DNA of 64,000 nucleotides from Schaalia cardiffensis (GTDB lineage: Bacteria > Actinomycetota > Actinomycetes > Actinomycetales > Actinomycetaceae), in contig NZ_JAEKIA010000007.1 in assembly GCF_016405145.1 (NCBI RefSeq), forward strand, positions 64,412-128,411. The letters run 5' to 3'. The translations under genes were made by a program, and so were the position numbers. Positions 35,518-44,163 of this stretch are shown here, piece after piece (the stretch's first letter is position 1; every line of letters starts with the position of its first letter). The notes beneath the pieces are model-generated. The model searched no databases, had not been told where the DNA came from, and worked only from the letters and a program-made list of their open reading frames with translations.

Positions 35518-36432
35518 ATGAAACTCCGATTCATTCTTTCCGAGGTCGGTAAGGGCCTTTCACGCAACCGGGCGATGTCCGTCGCCGTCATCCTCGTCAC
35601 CTTCGTTTCCCTCCTTTTCGTGGGGGTCGCGGGCCTGTCTCAGATGCAGGTCATGCACATGAAGTCCGAGTGGTACGACAAGATCGAGGTCTCGATCTAC
35701 ATGTGCGCCATCAATGATGGCAATCCTTCCTGCAATGGTTCTGAGGCGAATACAGAGCAGATCTCCCAGGTGAGGGCCAAACTCAAATCGCCTGAAATGC
35801 AGCCCTATGTGAAAGAGGTTTACGAGGAGTCGAAGGAAGAGGCCTACGAGAACTTCAAAAGGCTCTACGGGGACTCGACGATCGGCCAGTGGACGAGTGC
35901 GGACATGATGCAGGTGTCCTTCCGCGTCAAGCTCGTCGACCCGGAGCAGTATTCGATCATCAAAGAGGAGTTCTCCGGAGTCGCGGGAGTATCCGAGGTC
36001 AAGGATCAGCGTGAAATCATTGAGCCCCTGTTCAAAGTGATCGACGCGGCCCGCCTGCTCGCCCTCGGCCTCGGCGCGGTGATGATCGTTGCGGCGATCC
36101 TCCTCATCTCCACGACGATCCGATTGTCGGCGATGAGTCGTGAGCAGGAAACGCAGATCATGCGCTACGTGGGTGCATCGAATCTGTTCATCCAAGCGCC
36201 CTTCATGATCGAGGGTGCGCTCGCCGCCGTTACGGGGGCGCTGCTCGCGGTCGCCTCCCTTTTCGCTTTTGTGGTGTTCCTGGTGCAGGGCTGGTTGCAG
36301 CCTGCCTTCCAATGGACGCGTTTCATTGGCGTTCGTGAAGTGTGGATCATGACGCCGCTCCTCATTCTTGCCGCGGTCCTCTTGGCACTTATCGCCTCCG
36401 CGGTGTCCCTCGCTAAGTACACGAAGGTGTGA
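35518..36432 (+). CDS. ftsX: permease-like cell division protein FtsX
   Basis: 304 residues from ATG 35518. The topology is that of FtsX: a cytosolic N-terminus (MKLRFILSEVGKGLSRNRAM), TM1 near 22-42, a large extracytoplasmic loop to ~175 with a Cys pair (CAINDGNPSC), then three more helices ending in ILAAVLLALIASAVSLAKYT. The loop is the part that contacts the peptidase encoded next. It sits tightly between ftsE and the LytM peptidase gene. Confidence 0.93.
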   Translation: MKLRFILSEVGKGLSRNRAMSVAVILVTFVSLLFVGVAGLSQMQVMHMKSEWYDKIEVSIYMCAINDGNPSCNGSEANTEQISQVRAKLKSPEMQPYVKEVYEESKEEAYENFKRLYGDSTIGQWTSADMMQVSFRVKLVDPEQYSIIKEEFSGVAGVSEVKDQREIIEPLFKVIDAARLLALGLGAVMIVAAILLISTTIRLSAMSREQETQIMRYVGASNLFIQAPFMIEGALAAVTGALLAVASLFAFVVFLVQGWLQPAFQWTRFIGVREVWIMTPLLILAAVLLALIASAVSLAKYTKV

Positions 36433-36433
36433 C

Positions 36434-37708
36434 ATGAAGTCGGTGAATCCTCGTTTTGTTCGGGCACAGCGCCTTGCCGTCGTTTCTTTGGCCCTCTTCG
36501 GCCTCGCCCTGACCCAGGCCGCCTCTCCCGCACTGGCCGAGGAGTCGCGCGAAGAGGTCGCCGAAGCCCAAGAACAGGCTGCAGCGCGAGTGGATGCCCT
36601 GGAATCGGAGATCGAGGATATTGATGCGAATCTCGCACAGGTCTTCCTTGACCTCACTGCGGCGAATGAGAAGATCCCCGTGGCGCAGCAGGCCGTCGAA
36701 GAGGCCACGGCGCGAAGGGACACGGCGAATCGTGAGCATGAGATCGCCCTTGGACAGCTCACCGCAGCGAGGGGACAACAAGACGCCTTGAATGAGGAGG
36801 TCGCTCAGGCTCAAGCCCGTCAGCAGGACGCCAATGATGCAATCGGCGACCTGGCTCGACGCATGTATCAAAACGGATCAAGTTCAGCTGTGGTCCTCGC
36901 TTTGACGAAGTCCGGCACGGAGACGATCGACCAGCGAGCCTCCGCGGCCGATGCAATGGCGAGGACCCAGTCCCAGGCCTTGAATGCCGCAATCGATATC
37001 CAGACGACTCAGCGCACCCAGCTCGGACGCCAGCAGGCGATCACTGATCGTATTGCCGCTTTGGAGGACCAGGCAGCCAGGTCCCTCGATGATGCGAAGA
37101 CTGCGGAAGCACAAGCGCAGGCGGGACTTGAAGAGCTTGAGAGGGCGAAGGCTGAGGCTCAGGTGAAACAGGCCGAGTGGGATTCGAAGAAGAGTGAGCT
37201 CGATGCTCAGCTCGCCCAGGCTCAGGCCGATTATGAGGAGCGCACCGCGCGCCTGCAACAGATTGACGCGGAGAACCGTTCGAACGGCCGCTACTACGTT
37301 TCCTCTGCGGGCTTTACGAATCCGGTGCTGCCCCAGTCGATGGTCATCACTTCGCCTTTCGGTTGGCGCTTCCACCCCGTCCTCGGCTATGAGAAGTACC
37401 ATTCCGGAGTGGATCTGGCCGCGCAATGCGGTGAACCGGTGTTTGCTGCGGCTGATGGGGTTGTCTCGCATGTGGGCTCTGACTATTCAGCGGGCAACTA
37501 CGTTGATGTCAGTCACGGGATCGTCGGAGGTAACTCTGTTATTTCCGAGTATCTGCACATGCAGGCGATCTACGTGTCTGCCGGCCAATCGGTTTCTGCG
37601 GGCACCATTCTCGGCGAGGTCGGGATGACCGGGTATGCGACGGGATGCCACCTGCATTTCGGTATTTTGCAAAACGGCGTGAATGTTGACCCGATGGGGT
37701 ATCTGTGA
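36434..37708 (+). CDS. M23 (LytM) peptidase with coiled coil, FtsEX-linked
   Basis: 424 residues; it begins 1 nt after the ftsX stop. A signal peptide covers ~1-36 (AVVSLALFGLALTQAASPALA). Residues ~37-300 are a long Ala/Gln/Glu-rich coiled coil, as in EnvC/PcsB-type FtsEX partners. The C-terminal M23 domain keeps all ligands: HSGVD (H..D), YLHMQ and HLHFGI. It is expected to cut peptidoglycan cross-bridges once FtsEX relieves coiled-coil autoinhibition (known for EnvC and PcsB; inferred here from gene order). Confidence 0.9.
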   Translation: MKSVNPRFVRAQRLAVVSLALFGLALTQAASPALAEESREEVAEAQEQAAARVDALESEIEDIDANLAQVFLDLTAANEKIPVAQQAVEEATARRDTANREHEIALGQLTAARGQQDALNEEVAQAQARQQDANDAIGDLARRMYQNGSSSAVVLALTKSGTETIDQRASAADAMARTQSQALNAAIDIQTTQRTQLGRQQAITDRIAALEDQAARSLDDAKTAEAQAQAGLEELERAKAEAQVKQAEWDSKKSELDAQLAQAQADYEERTARLQQIDAENRSNGRYYVSSAGFTNPVLPQSMVITSPFGWRFHPVLGYEKYHSGVDLAAQCGEPVFAAADGVVSHVGSDYSAGNYVDVSHGIVGGNSVISEYLHMQAIYVSAGQSVSAGTILGEVGMTGYATGCHLHFGILQNGVNVDPMGYL

Positions 37709-37824
37709 GTCAGCGCTAAACTGGGCGGCCTGATCGCTCTCGTCGAGGGGTGATCGATCGGCTCTGGGACCGGGGGTATGTGCCGATCCTGGGTGCTGTG
37801 AAACGGAAAGTGAGAGGGGGCGCT

Positions 37825-38352
37825 GTGCCCAAGGAGTGGAAGAAGCAAAAGACGACCGAGGGCGAGCGTCGAAAGGCCGCGTCAGACGCTAAGAAGACCA
37901 TCGCCCGAAATAAGAAGGCGCGGCACGACTATCTCATTGAGGAGACCTGGGAGGCGGGAATCGTCCTCACAGGCACCGAGGTGAAAGCACTGCGCATGGG
38001 CAGGGCTTCACTGGTTGATGCCTGGGTCGAAGCGAAGAATGGTGAAGCCTGGCTGTATGGGGCGAATATTCCCATGTATGCACAAGGTTCGTGGACGAAT
38101 CATGCTCCGACTCGTAAACGCAAACTGTTGCTCCACAAGTCCGAGATTCTGCGCATCGAGCAGAAGGTGAGCGCGAAGGGGTACACGGTTGTCCCGCTTG
38201 AGCTCTACTTCATCGGCGGACGTGCGAAGATTGAGATCGCCCTGGCGAAGGGCAAACAGGAATGGGATAAGCGCCAGGCCCTGCGCGAGAAGCAAGACAA
38301 GCGCGAGGCCGAACGCGCGATGCGCCGCTACACCAAGCGCCCCCAGCGCTGA
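37825..38352 (+). CDS. smpB: SsrA-binding protein SmpB
   Basis: 175 residues from a GTG at 37825 with GAGAGGGGG upstream. It binds tmRNA and delivers it to stalled ribosomes. Core motifs: NKKARHDYLIEETWEAGIVL, TGTEVKALRMGRASL, AWLYGANIPMY, HAPTRKRKLLLHKSEI and the C-terminal basic tail (KREAERAMRRYTKRPQR) that probes the mRNA channel. Its RNA partner ssrA lies 4.5 kb downstream on the same strand. Confidence 0.95.
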   Translation: MPKEWKKQKTTEGERRKAASDAKKTIARNKKARHDYLIEETWEAGIVLTGTEVKALRMGRASLVDAWVEAKNGEAWLYGANIPMYAQGSWTNHAPTRKRKLLLHKSEILRIEQKVSAKGYTVVPLELYFIGGRAKIEIALAKGKQEWDKRQALREKQDKREAERAMRRYTKRPQR

Positions 38353-38366
38353 GGGGAGCGGCGGCG

Positions 38367-38939
38367 ATGACTGGTTGTCTCAGCGGCAGGAAACGATGGC
38401 TCGTCCCCTTGTCGCTCGCCGTGTCCTTCGCCGCCAATGATGGGGAGGAGCTCCTCACCCTGGTCCCTTCCCTTCGACGCACATTGGATGCCCTGCCATC
38501 ATCGATCCCCCTTCCCTCGCGAGTAGGCGCGATTGATCAGGGACATGTGAATGCCGCTATCGTCACGATGGGGGCGCTGTGTGCTGGAGCCGTCGCCAAT
38601 GGGATACGCACTCGCGGGCGCGGAAGGCTCTACCAGGACTTCCAATGGGTATACGGGCTGCACGGTTTCGGCCACCTCGCTGCGGCGGCCCTGACCAAGG
38701 GCTATGCCACGGGAGTGGCGACCTCGCCGACCGTGGTCTTGCCGCAATTCTTCCACGCTCTTCGTTCGCTCGAAGCGGCGGGGGTGCCTCATCGGATGCG
38801 TCCGCTGCGCGCCCTTTCTCTCATCGGCGGCTGGCTCGCCCTGTCTCACTTCACCGGTGTCCTGTGGTCGCACGCGCACAGGTGCGATAATGACGAACAC
38901 AGATCGGGCAGAGAAGACTCAGAACTTGGCGAAGCCTGA
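38367..38939 (+). CDS. HXXEE domain membrane protein (His replaced)
   Basis: 190 residues. Several hydrophobic helices; AANDGEELLTL near the N-terminus aligns with the HxxEE motif, with Asn for His, and GLHGFGHLAAAALTKGYATGVATS corresponds to the family's second motif (HxxxxxxxxxYxPGxxT). The family is of unknown function, found in small integral membrane proteins. It starts 14 nt after smpB and is probably co-transcribed; a strong hairpin follows at once. Confidence 0.6.
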   Translation: MTGCLSGRKRWLVPLSLAVSFAANDGEELLTLVPSLRRTLDALPSSIPLPSRVGAIDQGHVNAAIVTMGALCAGAVANGIRTRGRGRLYQDFQWVYGLHGFGHLAAAALTKGYATGVATSPTVVLPQFFHALRSLEAAGVPHRMRPLRALSLIGGWLALSHFTGVLWSHAHRCDNDEHRSGREDSELGEA

Positions 38940-38940
38940 A

Positions 38941-38975
38941 GGGCCGGAATCGGGTTCTTCCGATTCCGGCCCTCA
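38941..38975. terminator. bidirectional terminator
   Basis: A perfect 13-bp stem (38941-38953 with 38960-38972) and a 6-nt loop, followed by tcatgttt. It lies between the HXXEE gene (+) and the convergent lipoprotein gene (-). Confidence 0.85.
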
Positions 38976-38992
38976 TGTTTGTCACTCAAAGG

Positions 38993-39283
38993 TCACTTCT
39001 TCATTGAATCCTTTGAGTCCTCAGACATGGAGCCGCCGTCTTTCATCTTGTCGCCATCCTTCATGCCGTCGCCATCTTTCATCTTGTCGCCGTCCTTCAT
39101 GGCGTCGCCATCTTTCATCTTGTCGCCGTCCTTCATGGCGTCGCCTGAGCCCGAGTCCTTCATCTGCTGATTCGTCGAAGCCGGGTCCTTCATGGCATCG
39201 CCATTGGAGGAATTCGAGCATGCACTCAGACCGAGGGCTGCGACTGAGATGACGAGGGCGGAAGCTGCGAGCTTGGGGAGCAT
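38993..39283 (-). CDS. small lipoprotein with MKDGD-x hexapeptide repeats
   Basis: 96 residues. A signal peptide with lipobox LSAC (Cys22) predicts a lipid-anchored surface protein. Residues ~49-84 are six successive hexapeptides of form M-K-D-G-D-x (x alternating Lys and Ala/Gly), with degenerate copies before them; the rest is Ser/Asp/Lys-rich. It resembles the small exported MxKDx-repeat proteins of proteobacteria but with period six, not five. Lys, Asp and evenly spaced Met could bind metal or be oxidised (inference). It is divergent from dipZ and shares with it a SigK-type promoter arrangement, so a redox-linked role is plausible. Confidence 0.8.
   Translation of the reverse strand: MLPKLAASALVISVAALGLSACSNSSNGDAMKDPASTNQQMKDSGSGDAMKDGDKMKDGDAMKDGDKMKDGDGMKDGDKMKDGGSMSEDSKDSMKK
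39041..39148. repeat. six 18-bp tandem repeats in the lipoprotein gene
   Basis: Units at 39041, 39059, 39077, 39095, 39113 and 39131, each 18 bp; odd units (tttcatcttgtcgcc..) and even units (cttcatgscgtcgcc..) alternate, giving a 36-bp higher-order period. Copy number is likely to vary between strains while staying in frame. Confidence 0.9.
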
Positions 39284-39340
39284 GGGGAAACCTTTCGATG
39301 ATCAATGATTCTCAACAGCCTTCGAGCGGCTGCCACGAGA

Positions 39341-39368
39341 GATTCGGAGTCCACAGGGGCTCGGATTG
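39341..39368 (-). promoter_or_regulatory. putative SigK promoter of the repeat lipoprotein
   Basis: On the minus strand CAATCC (39363-39368) and CGAA (39343-39346, within CCGAATC) are 16 nt apart. This matches the -35/-10 arrangement upstream of dipZ facing the other way. The mycobacterial SigK elements as I recall them are CCATCC and CCGAAT. The leader to the ATG at 39283 is about 50 nt. Confidence 0.5.
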
Positions 39369-39414
39369 CAACAAGGAGTGTGAGGAAGACCACTTCTTGT
39401 GGGTGTGTTGAATC

Positions 39415-39442
39415 CCATCCGCCAGCGGCTCGGCCTCGAACC
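39415..39442 (+). promoter_or_regulatory. putative SigK promoter of dipZ
   Basis: CCATCC (39415-39420), 16 nt, then CGAACC (39437-39442). The -35 is identical to the mycobacterial SigK consensus as I recall it, and sigK itself lies 1.8 kb downstream in the same direction, so the locus would be autoregulated through read-through. Confidence 0.55.
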
Positions 39443-39456
39443 AGGGGTGTCGTCGA

Positions 39457-41199
39457 ATGAAAGGTGGACTCGTGCTCAGTGTCGCCCTCATCGGATTGCT
39501 CGGCGGATTCATTACGGGAATCTCGCCGTGCATCCTCCCCGTGCTCCCCGTGATCTTCTTATCGGGAGGTGCCCAATCAGCGCGCCCTACGATCCAGATC
39601 GCAGGCCCTTTGGCTCCCAAATCTGAACCCCAAAGTGAAGCTTCGAAATGGCGCCCTTACTTGGTGGTCGCGGGACTTGTCGTCTCCTTCACCTTCTTCA
39701 CTCTTCTTGGATCCGCGCTGCTTTCGCTCCTGCATTTACCGCAGAGCTTCATTCAGTGGACGGGCGTTGTTCTCCTCACTGTGATCGGCATCGGCATGCT
39801 GGTCCCACGGGTCATGGAGGTTTTGGAAAAGCCCTTCCTGCGCTTCGGTCGTTCGACAGGACAGAAGAAGCCCTCGAACGGCCTTTTGCTGGGAATCGTC
39901 CTCGGCGCGGCCTATGTTCCCTGTGCTGGCCCGGTTCTCGCGGCCGTTTCCGTTGCGGGCACCACTGGAAGGATCGGGCCTGAGACTCTCGTCCTCGCTT
40001 TCTCTTTTGCCCTCGGTACCGCGATCCCCTTGCTTTTCTTCGCTCTCGCGGGTCGTCGTCTCACTGAAAGGATCGCAGCTTTCCGCTCCCATCAGCGCCA
40101 GATCCGCTCCATCGCAGGCATTGCAATGATCGCGCTGGCTCTCGGCATCGTGACGGGGGCTCCCGCTGCAATCCAACGAGCCCTGCCCGACTACTCTTCG
40201 AGCCTCCAGCAACGCACCGACGAAGCTCTCAACGGTTCTTCATCTCGCTGCGTTCCCGGTGCCGAAGGATTGGCGGATTGTGGTCCTCTTCCCAAAGTCG
40301 AGGGGATCAAAGGGTGGATCAACACTCCCGATGCTGGGGCGATTGCTCAAGAGGAGATCACTCGGGGAGTGACCCTGATCGACTTTTGGGCGTACTCGTG
40401 CATCAACTGTCAACGCTCAGTGCCCGGCATTGAGAAGCTTTACCAGACCTACAAGGATTCCGGTCTGCAGGTCATCGGCGTACACGCCCCCGAATACGCC
40501 TTCGAGAAAGTTGCTGAGAATGTTGAAGCAGGAACGAAGAAGCTGGGCATCACTTACCCGGTCGCCCTCGACTCGGACCTGGTGACCTGGACGAACTTCG
40601 ATAATCACTACTGGCCCGCCCATTACTTGTCGGACGCTTCAGGCACAGTGAGAGCGATCCGTTTCGGCGAAGGAGGGGAGGGTGCAACAGAGAATCAGAT
40701 CCGAACTCTCCTCAAGGAGGCGGACCCGGATGTGAATCTTCCCGCTCCGGTATTCGCCAAGAATGAGCCGGAAACGAATCTTGCGAATGACCGTACACCT
40801 GAAACCTACCTCGGTGCGCTGCGTGCCGAGCGCCACCAGGGAACTCCCTCCGCGAGGGGGCGCCTCCTTGCAGGTGAAGGCGAGTACGCCTTCCCGGACA
40901 AACTCGCCACCCACTTCTTCGCCCTTGAAGGCAAATGGAATGTTTCAGGGGAGTCGATCACGCCTTCCGAGGAGGGGGAGGGAGGCAAACTCCGTCTCCA
41001 TTACAAAGGGAAACGCGTTGACTTGGTGATTTCCGGAAGCGGGGTTCTCACCTGGACACTCGACGGCGAACGCAAGAGCCTCGAGATCGAGGGCGCCCCG
41101 AATTCGATGACCCTCGTTGATATGCCCGAGTCGGGCGAGGGGATCCTCGAACTCGAGGTGCCTGCGGGCTTGGCGCTCTACTCCTTCACCTTCGGGTGA
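39457..41199 (+). CDS. dipZ: DipZ-like fusion: CcdA membrane domain + thioredoxin-like domain
   Basis: 580 residues. Residues 1-245 are a CcdA/DsbD-type electron-transfer domain with its two Cys in ISPC (25) and YVPC (156). After a short Cys-containing linker ([14 protein letters not shown]) comes an exported thioredoxin-like domain with redox motif C-I-N-C (315-318: YSCINCQ). Residues ~420-580 are the beta-rich DipZ C-terminal domain. It carries reducing equivalents from cytosolic thioredoxin to outside targets. An alternative GTG start at 39472 has AAGGTGG before it and would better suit the predicted promoter. In M. tuberculosis dipZ neighbours the SigK-dependent mpt70/mpt83; here no fasciclin gene is present. 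Confidence 0.9.
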   Translation: MKGGLVLSVALIGLLGGFITGISPCILPVLPVIFLSGGAQSARPTIQIAGPLAPKSEPQSEASKWRPYLVVAGLVVSFTFFTLLGSALLSLLHLPQSFIQWTGVVLLTVIGIGMLVPRVMEVLEKPFLRFGRSTGQKKPSNGLLLGIVLGAAYVPCAGPVLAAVSVAGTTGRIGPETLVLAFSFALGTAIPLLFFALAGRRLTERIAAFRSHQRQIRSIAGIAMIALALGIVTGAPAAIQRALPDYSSSLQQRTDEALNGSSSRCVPGAEGLADCGPLPKVEGIKGWINTPDAGAIAQEEITRGVTLIDFWAYSCINCQRSVPGIEKLYQTYKDSGLQVIGVHAPEYAFEKVAENVEAGTKKLGITYPVALDSDLVTWTNFDNHYWPAHYLSDASGTVRAIRFGEGGEGATENQIRTLLKEADPDVNLPAPVFAKNEPETNLANDRTPETYLGALRAERHQGTPSARGRLLAGEGEYAFPDKLATHFFALEGKWNVSGESITPSEEGEGGKLRLHYKGKRVDLVISGSGVLTWTLDGERKSLEIEGAPNSMTLVDMPESGEGILELEVPAGLALYSFTFG

Positions 41200-41257
41200 A
41201 GAAGGAGAAAAATCTCCTCGTCTGTGTGCACGGGGGCGCGCCGCTTAAGATTGGCGC

Positions 41258-41809
41258 GTGAAGAACCCGGAAACGACGGACGAGGAGCTTCTCGCACTCA
41301 TCAAGACAGGGGACCGCGATGCATTCGAAGTCCTTTACGGACGATGGGTTTCGCGTCTCCTGGCGCTCGCCGTGTCAATCCTCGTGGATCGAGCACAGGC
41401 CGAGGAGATCCTCCAAGAGACACTCCTGGAAGTATGGCGCACAGCGGGCGCATTTGACCCTTCAAAGGGGAGTGCGAGGGCGTGGCTCGTCACCATGACG
41501 AGGCGGCGGGCGATCGACAGGGTCCGCAGCTCAGAGGCGGCCCGCAGGCGCGAGGAGCGCAGACCTGATGAGGATCTGCCCTTCGATGTGACTGCAGAAG
41601 CCGTCGAGACGTCCATCGTGGCGAAGGAGGTTCGAGATGCTCTCGAAGCCCTTGGAGAGCCGCACAAGACCACAATCGAGCTCGCCTACTTCACGGGGCT
41701 CACGCATCGACAGATCGCCGAACAGATGAATACTCCGCTCGGTACTGTGAAAACACGAATCCGCGACGGCGTCGCACGACTGGGAATGATCATGGGAGGT
41801 GGGCGATGA
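41258..41809 (+). CDS. sigK: ECF sigma factor, SigK-like
   Basis: 183 residues from GTG. Region 2 (FEVLYGRWVSRLLALAVSIL, RAQAEEILQETLLEVWR, then KGSARAWLVTMTRRRAIDRVRSSE, interrupted by variable residues) and region 4 (TTIELAYFTGLTHRQIAEQMNTPLGTVKTRIRDG in pieces) are complete. Adjacent dipZ upstream and an RskA-like anti-sigma factor overlapping by 4 nt identify it as the SigK group, which in mycobacteria is released in response to redox changes outside the membrane. Confidence 0.88.
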   Translation: MKNPETTDEELLALIKTGDRDAFEVLYGRWVSRLLALAVSILVDRAQAEEILQETLLEVWRTAGAFDPSKGSARAWLVTMTRRRAIDRVRSSEAARRREERRPDEDLPFDVTAEAVETSIVAKEVRDALEALGEPHKTTIELAYFTGLTHRQIAEQMNTPLGTVKTRIRDGVARLGMIMGGGR

Positions 41810-42684
41810 ACGCCAATCGTCATGAACCCGTCGACCCCGATGAGGTCGAGGGCTTCGAGTGTGAGGCCGTTGACATGGAGCTCGCCGGTATCCTCGGCTC
41901 TTCACTCGCTCCGCTTGAGCCTTCTGCCGGTTTCAAAGAGGCTCTCTTCGCGAGGCTCGACGAAGTCGAACAAATCTCAGAAGAGGCTCTGGCCACGGTG
42001 TCATCGGATATACGCTCCTCGTCCTCGTCAACGGGAGGAAAGGCTAGGGGCGAACAGGAGCCCCTTGCTCAAGTCCTTCCTCTCCGCAATAGGCTTCGCC
42101 CTTGGCTAGTGCGGACCACTGCAGCCGCCGCACTGCTCGTCGTAGGGATCGGGATCGGGCGGGCGAGCGCGATCACTGACATGTCTCAGGAGCACTCTTA
42201 TGCGATGCTCAACCAGAGTCAGGACGTTGAGCGCTCCACTGACACAATGCCCGATGGGCACATCGCAACCCTCACCTGGTCGAGCGAGATGGGCAAGGCC
42301 GCTGTCACCTTGCCTTCCCAGATGAGCGAGGGCATGACAGAGCCGAGTTCGACGAAGGTTTTGCAGGTGTGGGTCCGCGATGCGCAAGGAGTGCGTTCGG
42401 CGGGTGTGTATTCGCCGAGCAGAGGGATGGACTTCGCGTTCATTGATCTTATGCCCGAGGACGGCGACGAGATCTTTGTGACGATCGAACCCGCTGGCGG
42501 TTCTCAGGCGCCGAGCGGAGAAGCTCTTGTCGCAATGCGCGTGGGCGCCTCCTCCTTCGCGGGCGACGAGGGCGGGACAGAAGACGGGGCCAGGACAGAA
42601 GACGGGGACGGAGCAGAAGAGGGAGACACAAGCGGGGCTGTTGAAGGGGCTCAGAAGGGGACGAGGGCGGCCCTGGACTCCTAG
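41806..42684 (+). CDS. rskA: anti-sigma factor, RskA-like
   Basis: 292 residues, ATGA overlap with sigK. The N-terminal cytosolic part holds SigK; a single membrane helix lies at ~104-123 (WLVRTTAAAALLVVGIGIG); the extracytoplasmic part has the RskA C-terminal domain (ATLTWSSEMGKAAVTLPSQM, VLQVWVRDAQGVRSAGVYS and FVTIEPAGGSQAPSGE, each a family landmark). No zinc-binding HxxxCxxC is seen, as in RskA. The last ~45 residues are a Glu/Asp/Gly/Thr-rich low-complexity tail that looks strain-variable. Release of SigK by site-2 proteolysis is known in mycobacteria. Confidence 0.82.
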   Translation: MNANRHEPVDPDEVEGFECEAVDMELAGILGSSLAPLEPSAGFKEALFARLDEVEQISEEALATVSSDIRSSSSSTGGKARGEQEPLAQVLPLRNRLRPWLVRTTAAAALLVVGIGIGRASAITDMSQEHSYAMLNQSQDVERSTDTMPDGHIATLTWSSEMGKAAVTLPSQMSEGMTEPSSTKVLQVWVRDAQGVRSAGVYSPSRGMDFAFIDLMPEDGDEIFVTIEPAGGSQAPSGEALVAMRVGASSFAGDEGGTEDGARTEDGDGAEEGDTSGAVEGAQKGTRAALDS

Positions 42685-42740
42685 AGCCGAGGCGCTGAAT
42701 GTCTTCAAGCCTCGCGTCCTTTCCCGCTCATTGTTAGTTC

Positions 42741-42770
42741 TTGATTTTTCCTGACACTGGGGGATACGCT
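42741..42770 (+). promoter_or_regulatory. ssrA promoter
   Basis: -35 TTGATT (42741-42746), 18-bp spacer, -10 TACGCT (42765-42770). Transcription from ~42777 would give a ~40-nt leader that RNase P removes to create the mature 5' end at 42817. Confidence 0.55.
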
Positions 42771-42816
42771 GTAACGTCCGATCATTTCGATGGTCGGTGA
42801 GTTGATGAACTCAATA

Positions 42817-43187
42817 GGGGATGATCGGTTTCGACGGCGGTCGTCGATCGAGGGGAAGCGGGCCGAGAACGCGCGCTCAACTCGCTAACGCTGCGTGCAA
42901 ACCAATAGGTGCCGAACAGAACCGCACCGACTACGTTCTCGCCGCCTGATTGCCGCGTGAACCTTTAGTCCGTCAGCCCAGGTGGTGCCTCCAGCCTGGT
43001 GTCTGGCGTCGTTCAGGAGGCCACTGGGTGCGGACCATGTCGGTGGGTCCGTTCCGACACTCAATCGACTGAGCTTACTGGCAGCAGGCCTGCATGACGT
43101 CAGGGGCTGAGAAATAAACAGCAGGATGCGCCCGGAGAAGACCTCGGGGTCGGCCGTCGGACGGGGGTTCGATTCCCCCCATCTCCA
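42817..43187 (+). ncRNA. ssrA: transfer-messenger RNA (tmRNA)
   Basis: The 5' end GGGGATGATCGGTTTCGAC and the 3' T-arm/acceptor (GGTTCGATTCCCCCCATCTCCA) are diagnostic; GGGGATG pairs with CATCTCC (one G-T). The terminal CCA is not encoded. The tag frame 42911-42949 encodes A-E-Q-N-R-T-D-Y-V-L-A-A then TGA, a normal actinobacterial degradation tag ending in LAA-type residues. It rescues ribosomes stalled on broken mRNA, with SmpB (37825). Confidence 0.96.
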
Positions 43188-43193
43188 CTCTAG

Positions 43194-43226
43194 AAGCCCC
43201 AGAACCGCACGGTTCTGGGGCTTTCC
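43194..43226 (+). terminator. ssrA rho-independent terminator
   Basis: AGCCCCAGAACC (43195-43206) pairs with GGTTCTGGGGCT (43211-43222) over a 4-nt loop, followed by TTCCCTT. The 200-nt stretch from here to the next gene has lower GC and no clear promoter or repeat of the tmRNA 3' end. Confidence 0.88.
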
Positions 43227-43440
43227 CTTGCCAATCCAAGGATTTCAGGCCCCTCGCATCTCGTAGCAGATATCGCACGATGCGCTGGAGTGTTCAGCGA
43301 ATGATAACCTACACCGCCGATGGGCGGCTTGCCGGTGTCACAGCGGGGCAAGCTCAGCGATACTAGGTGTGATTGGGGAACGCCTCAGGGGAGGGGCAAA
43401 GGCCCAGCTCTCGCCCATGTGTGAATATGAGGAGGCCATC

Positions 43441-44163
43441 GTGCCAGCACCATCGAAGTCGCAGGTCCGCAAAGCGGGGTCAACTCTGCGGGCTTTCACG
43501 CAGGGCAAAGTAAGTGAACAAGAGCGTTTGGCTGCGCTTGAGGTGATCGCAGAGTATCGGAGAACATTCGCTGATCCTCTCCTGAAAGTGAACAATGGGC
43601 TTCGTAGCTTCCTCGCCACAGAGGGCATTGAGGCGGAGGTGAGTCAGCGTCTCAAGCGAATGGAGACGATCGTTGAGAAGCTCACCTACCGGGAGAAGGG
43701 CCTGGATCTGTCACGCATGGGTGACATTGGCGGCTGTCGGATCGTCATCAGTGACAACAACATCCCCAACATTTATCGGATACGGGAGCGAATAGAATAT
43801 CGTTGGGGCAAGCAGATCGTTCGAGAGTCGGATTATATCAATCATCCTCGCGCTTCTGGGTATCGCGCGGTCCACGTCATCGTCAAACGAGATGAGCGTC
43901 TCATTGAAGTGCAGTTGCGCACGCAGAGGATGCATGAGTGGGCTCAACTCGTAGAATCGCTATCGCAGATGACAGGACTGAACTACAAACAAGATGTCGG
44001 TGAGTCTGCCGTGCAAGAGTTCGGGAAATGTCTTTCCAGGGTTCATCAGCATATGGATGGGCGCTATGAGCTCGTCGATGAAGATGTCAAGGAGTTCGGT
44101 TACTGGCGAAGCAGAGTCCTGGCTATGCTGGGTGGGGGTCAACTGGAGCAGGAGGAACACTGA
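43441..44163 (+). CDS. RelA/SpoT-domain protein (small alarmone synthetase-like)
   Basis: 240 residues from a GTG with GAGGAGG 6 nt upstream; an open frame reaches back to 43369 but lacks an RBS. A lone (p)ppGpp-synthetase-type nucleotidyltransferase domain without hydrolase, TGS or ACT domains. Conserved stations are present: QRLKRMETIVEKL (ATP/Lys-Arg region), MGDIGGCRIV (catalytic Asp), DYINHPRASGYRAVHVIV (GDP site) and IEVQLRTQRMHEWAQ (catalytic Glu). It could make alarmones or pyrophosphorylate tRNA as toxSAS toxins do. It is coupled to the next gene by TGATG. Base composition is visibly lower in GC than neighbours, suggesting transfer. Confidence 0.85.
   Translation: MPAPSKSQVRKAGSTLRAFTQGKVSEQERLAALEVIAEYRRTFADPLLKVNNGLRSFLATEGIEAEVSQRLKRMETIVEKLTYREKGLDLSRMGDIGGCRIVISDNNIPNIYRIRERIEYRWGKQIVRESDYINHPRASGYRAVHVIVKRDERLIEVQLRTQRMHEWAQLVESLSQMTGLNYKQDVGESAVQEFGKCLSRVHQHMDGRYELVDEDVKEFGYWRSRVLAMLGGGQLEQEEH

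Noticed and set aside
39041-39148. CRISPR array
   Set aside because: Repeats are contiguous 18-bp coding units without spacers.
38979-39170. Pro/Ser-Phe repeat protein on the + strand
   Set aside because: It is the complement of the MKDGD repeats; the minus strand has a lipobox signal peptide and a plausible promoter, the plus strand has neither.
43120-43190. A tRNA gene at the end of ssrA
   Set aside because: The T-arm and acceptor belong to the tRNA-like domain of tmRNA.
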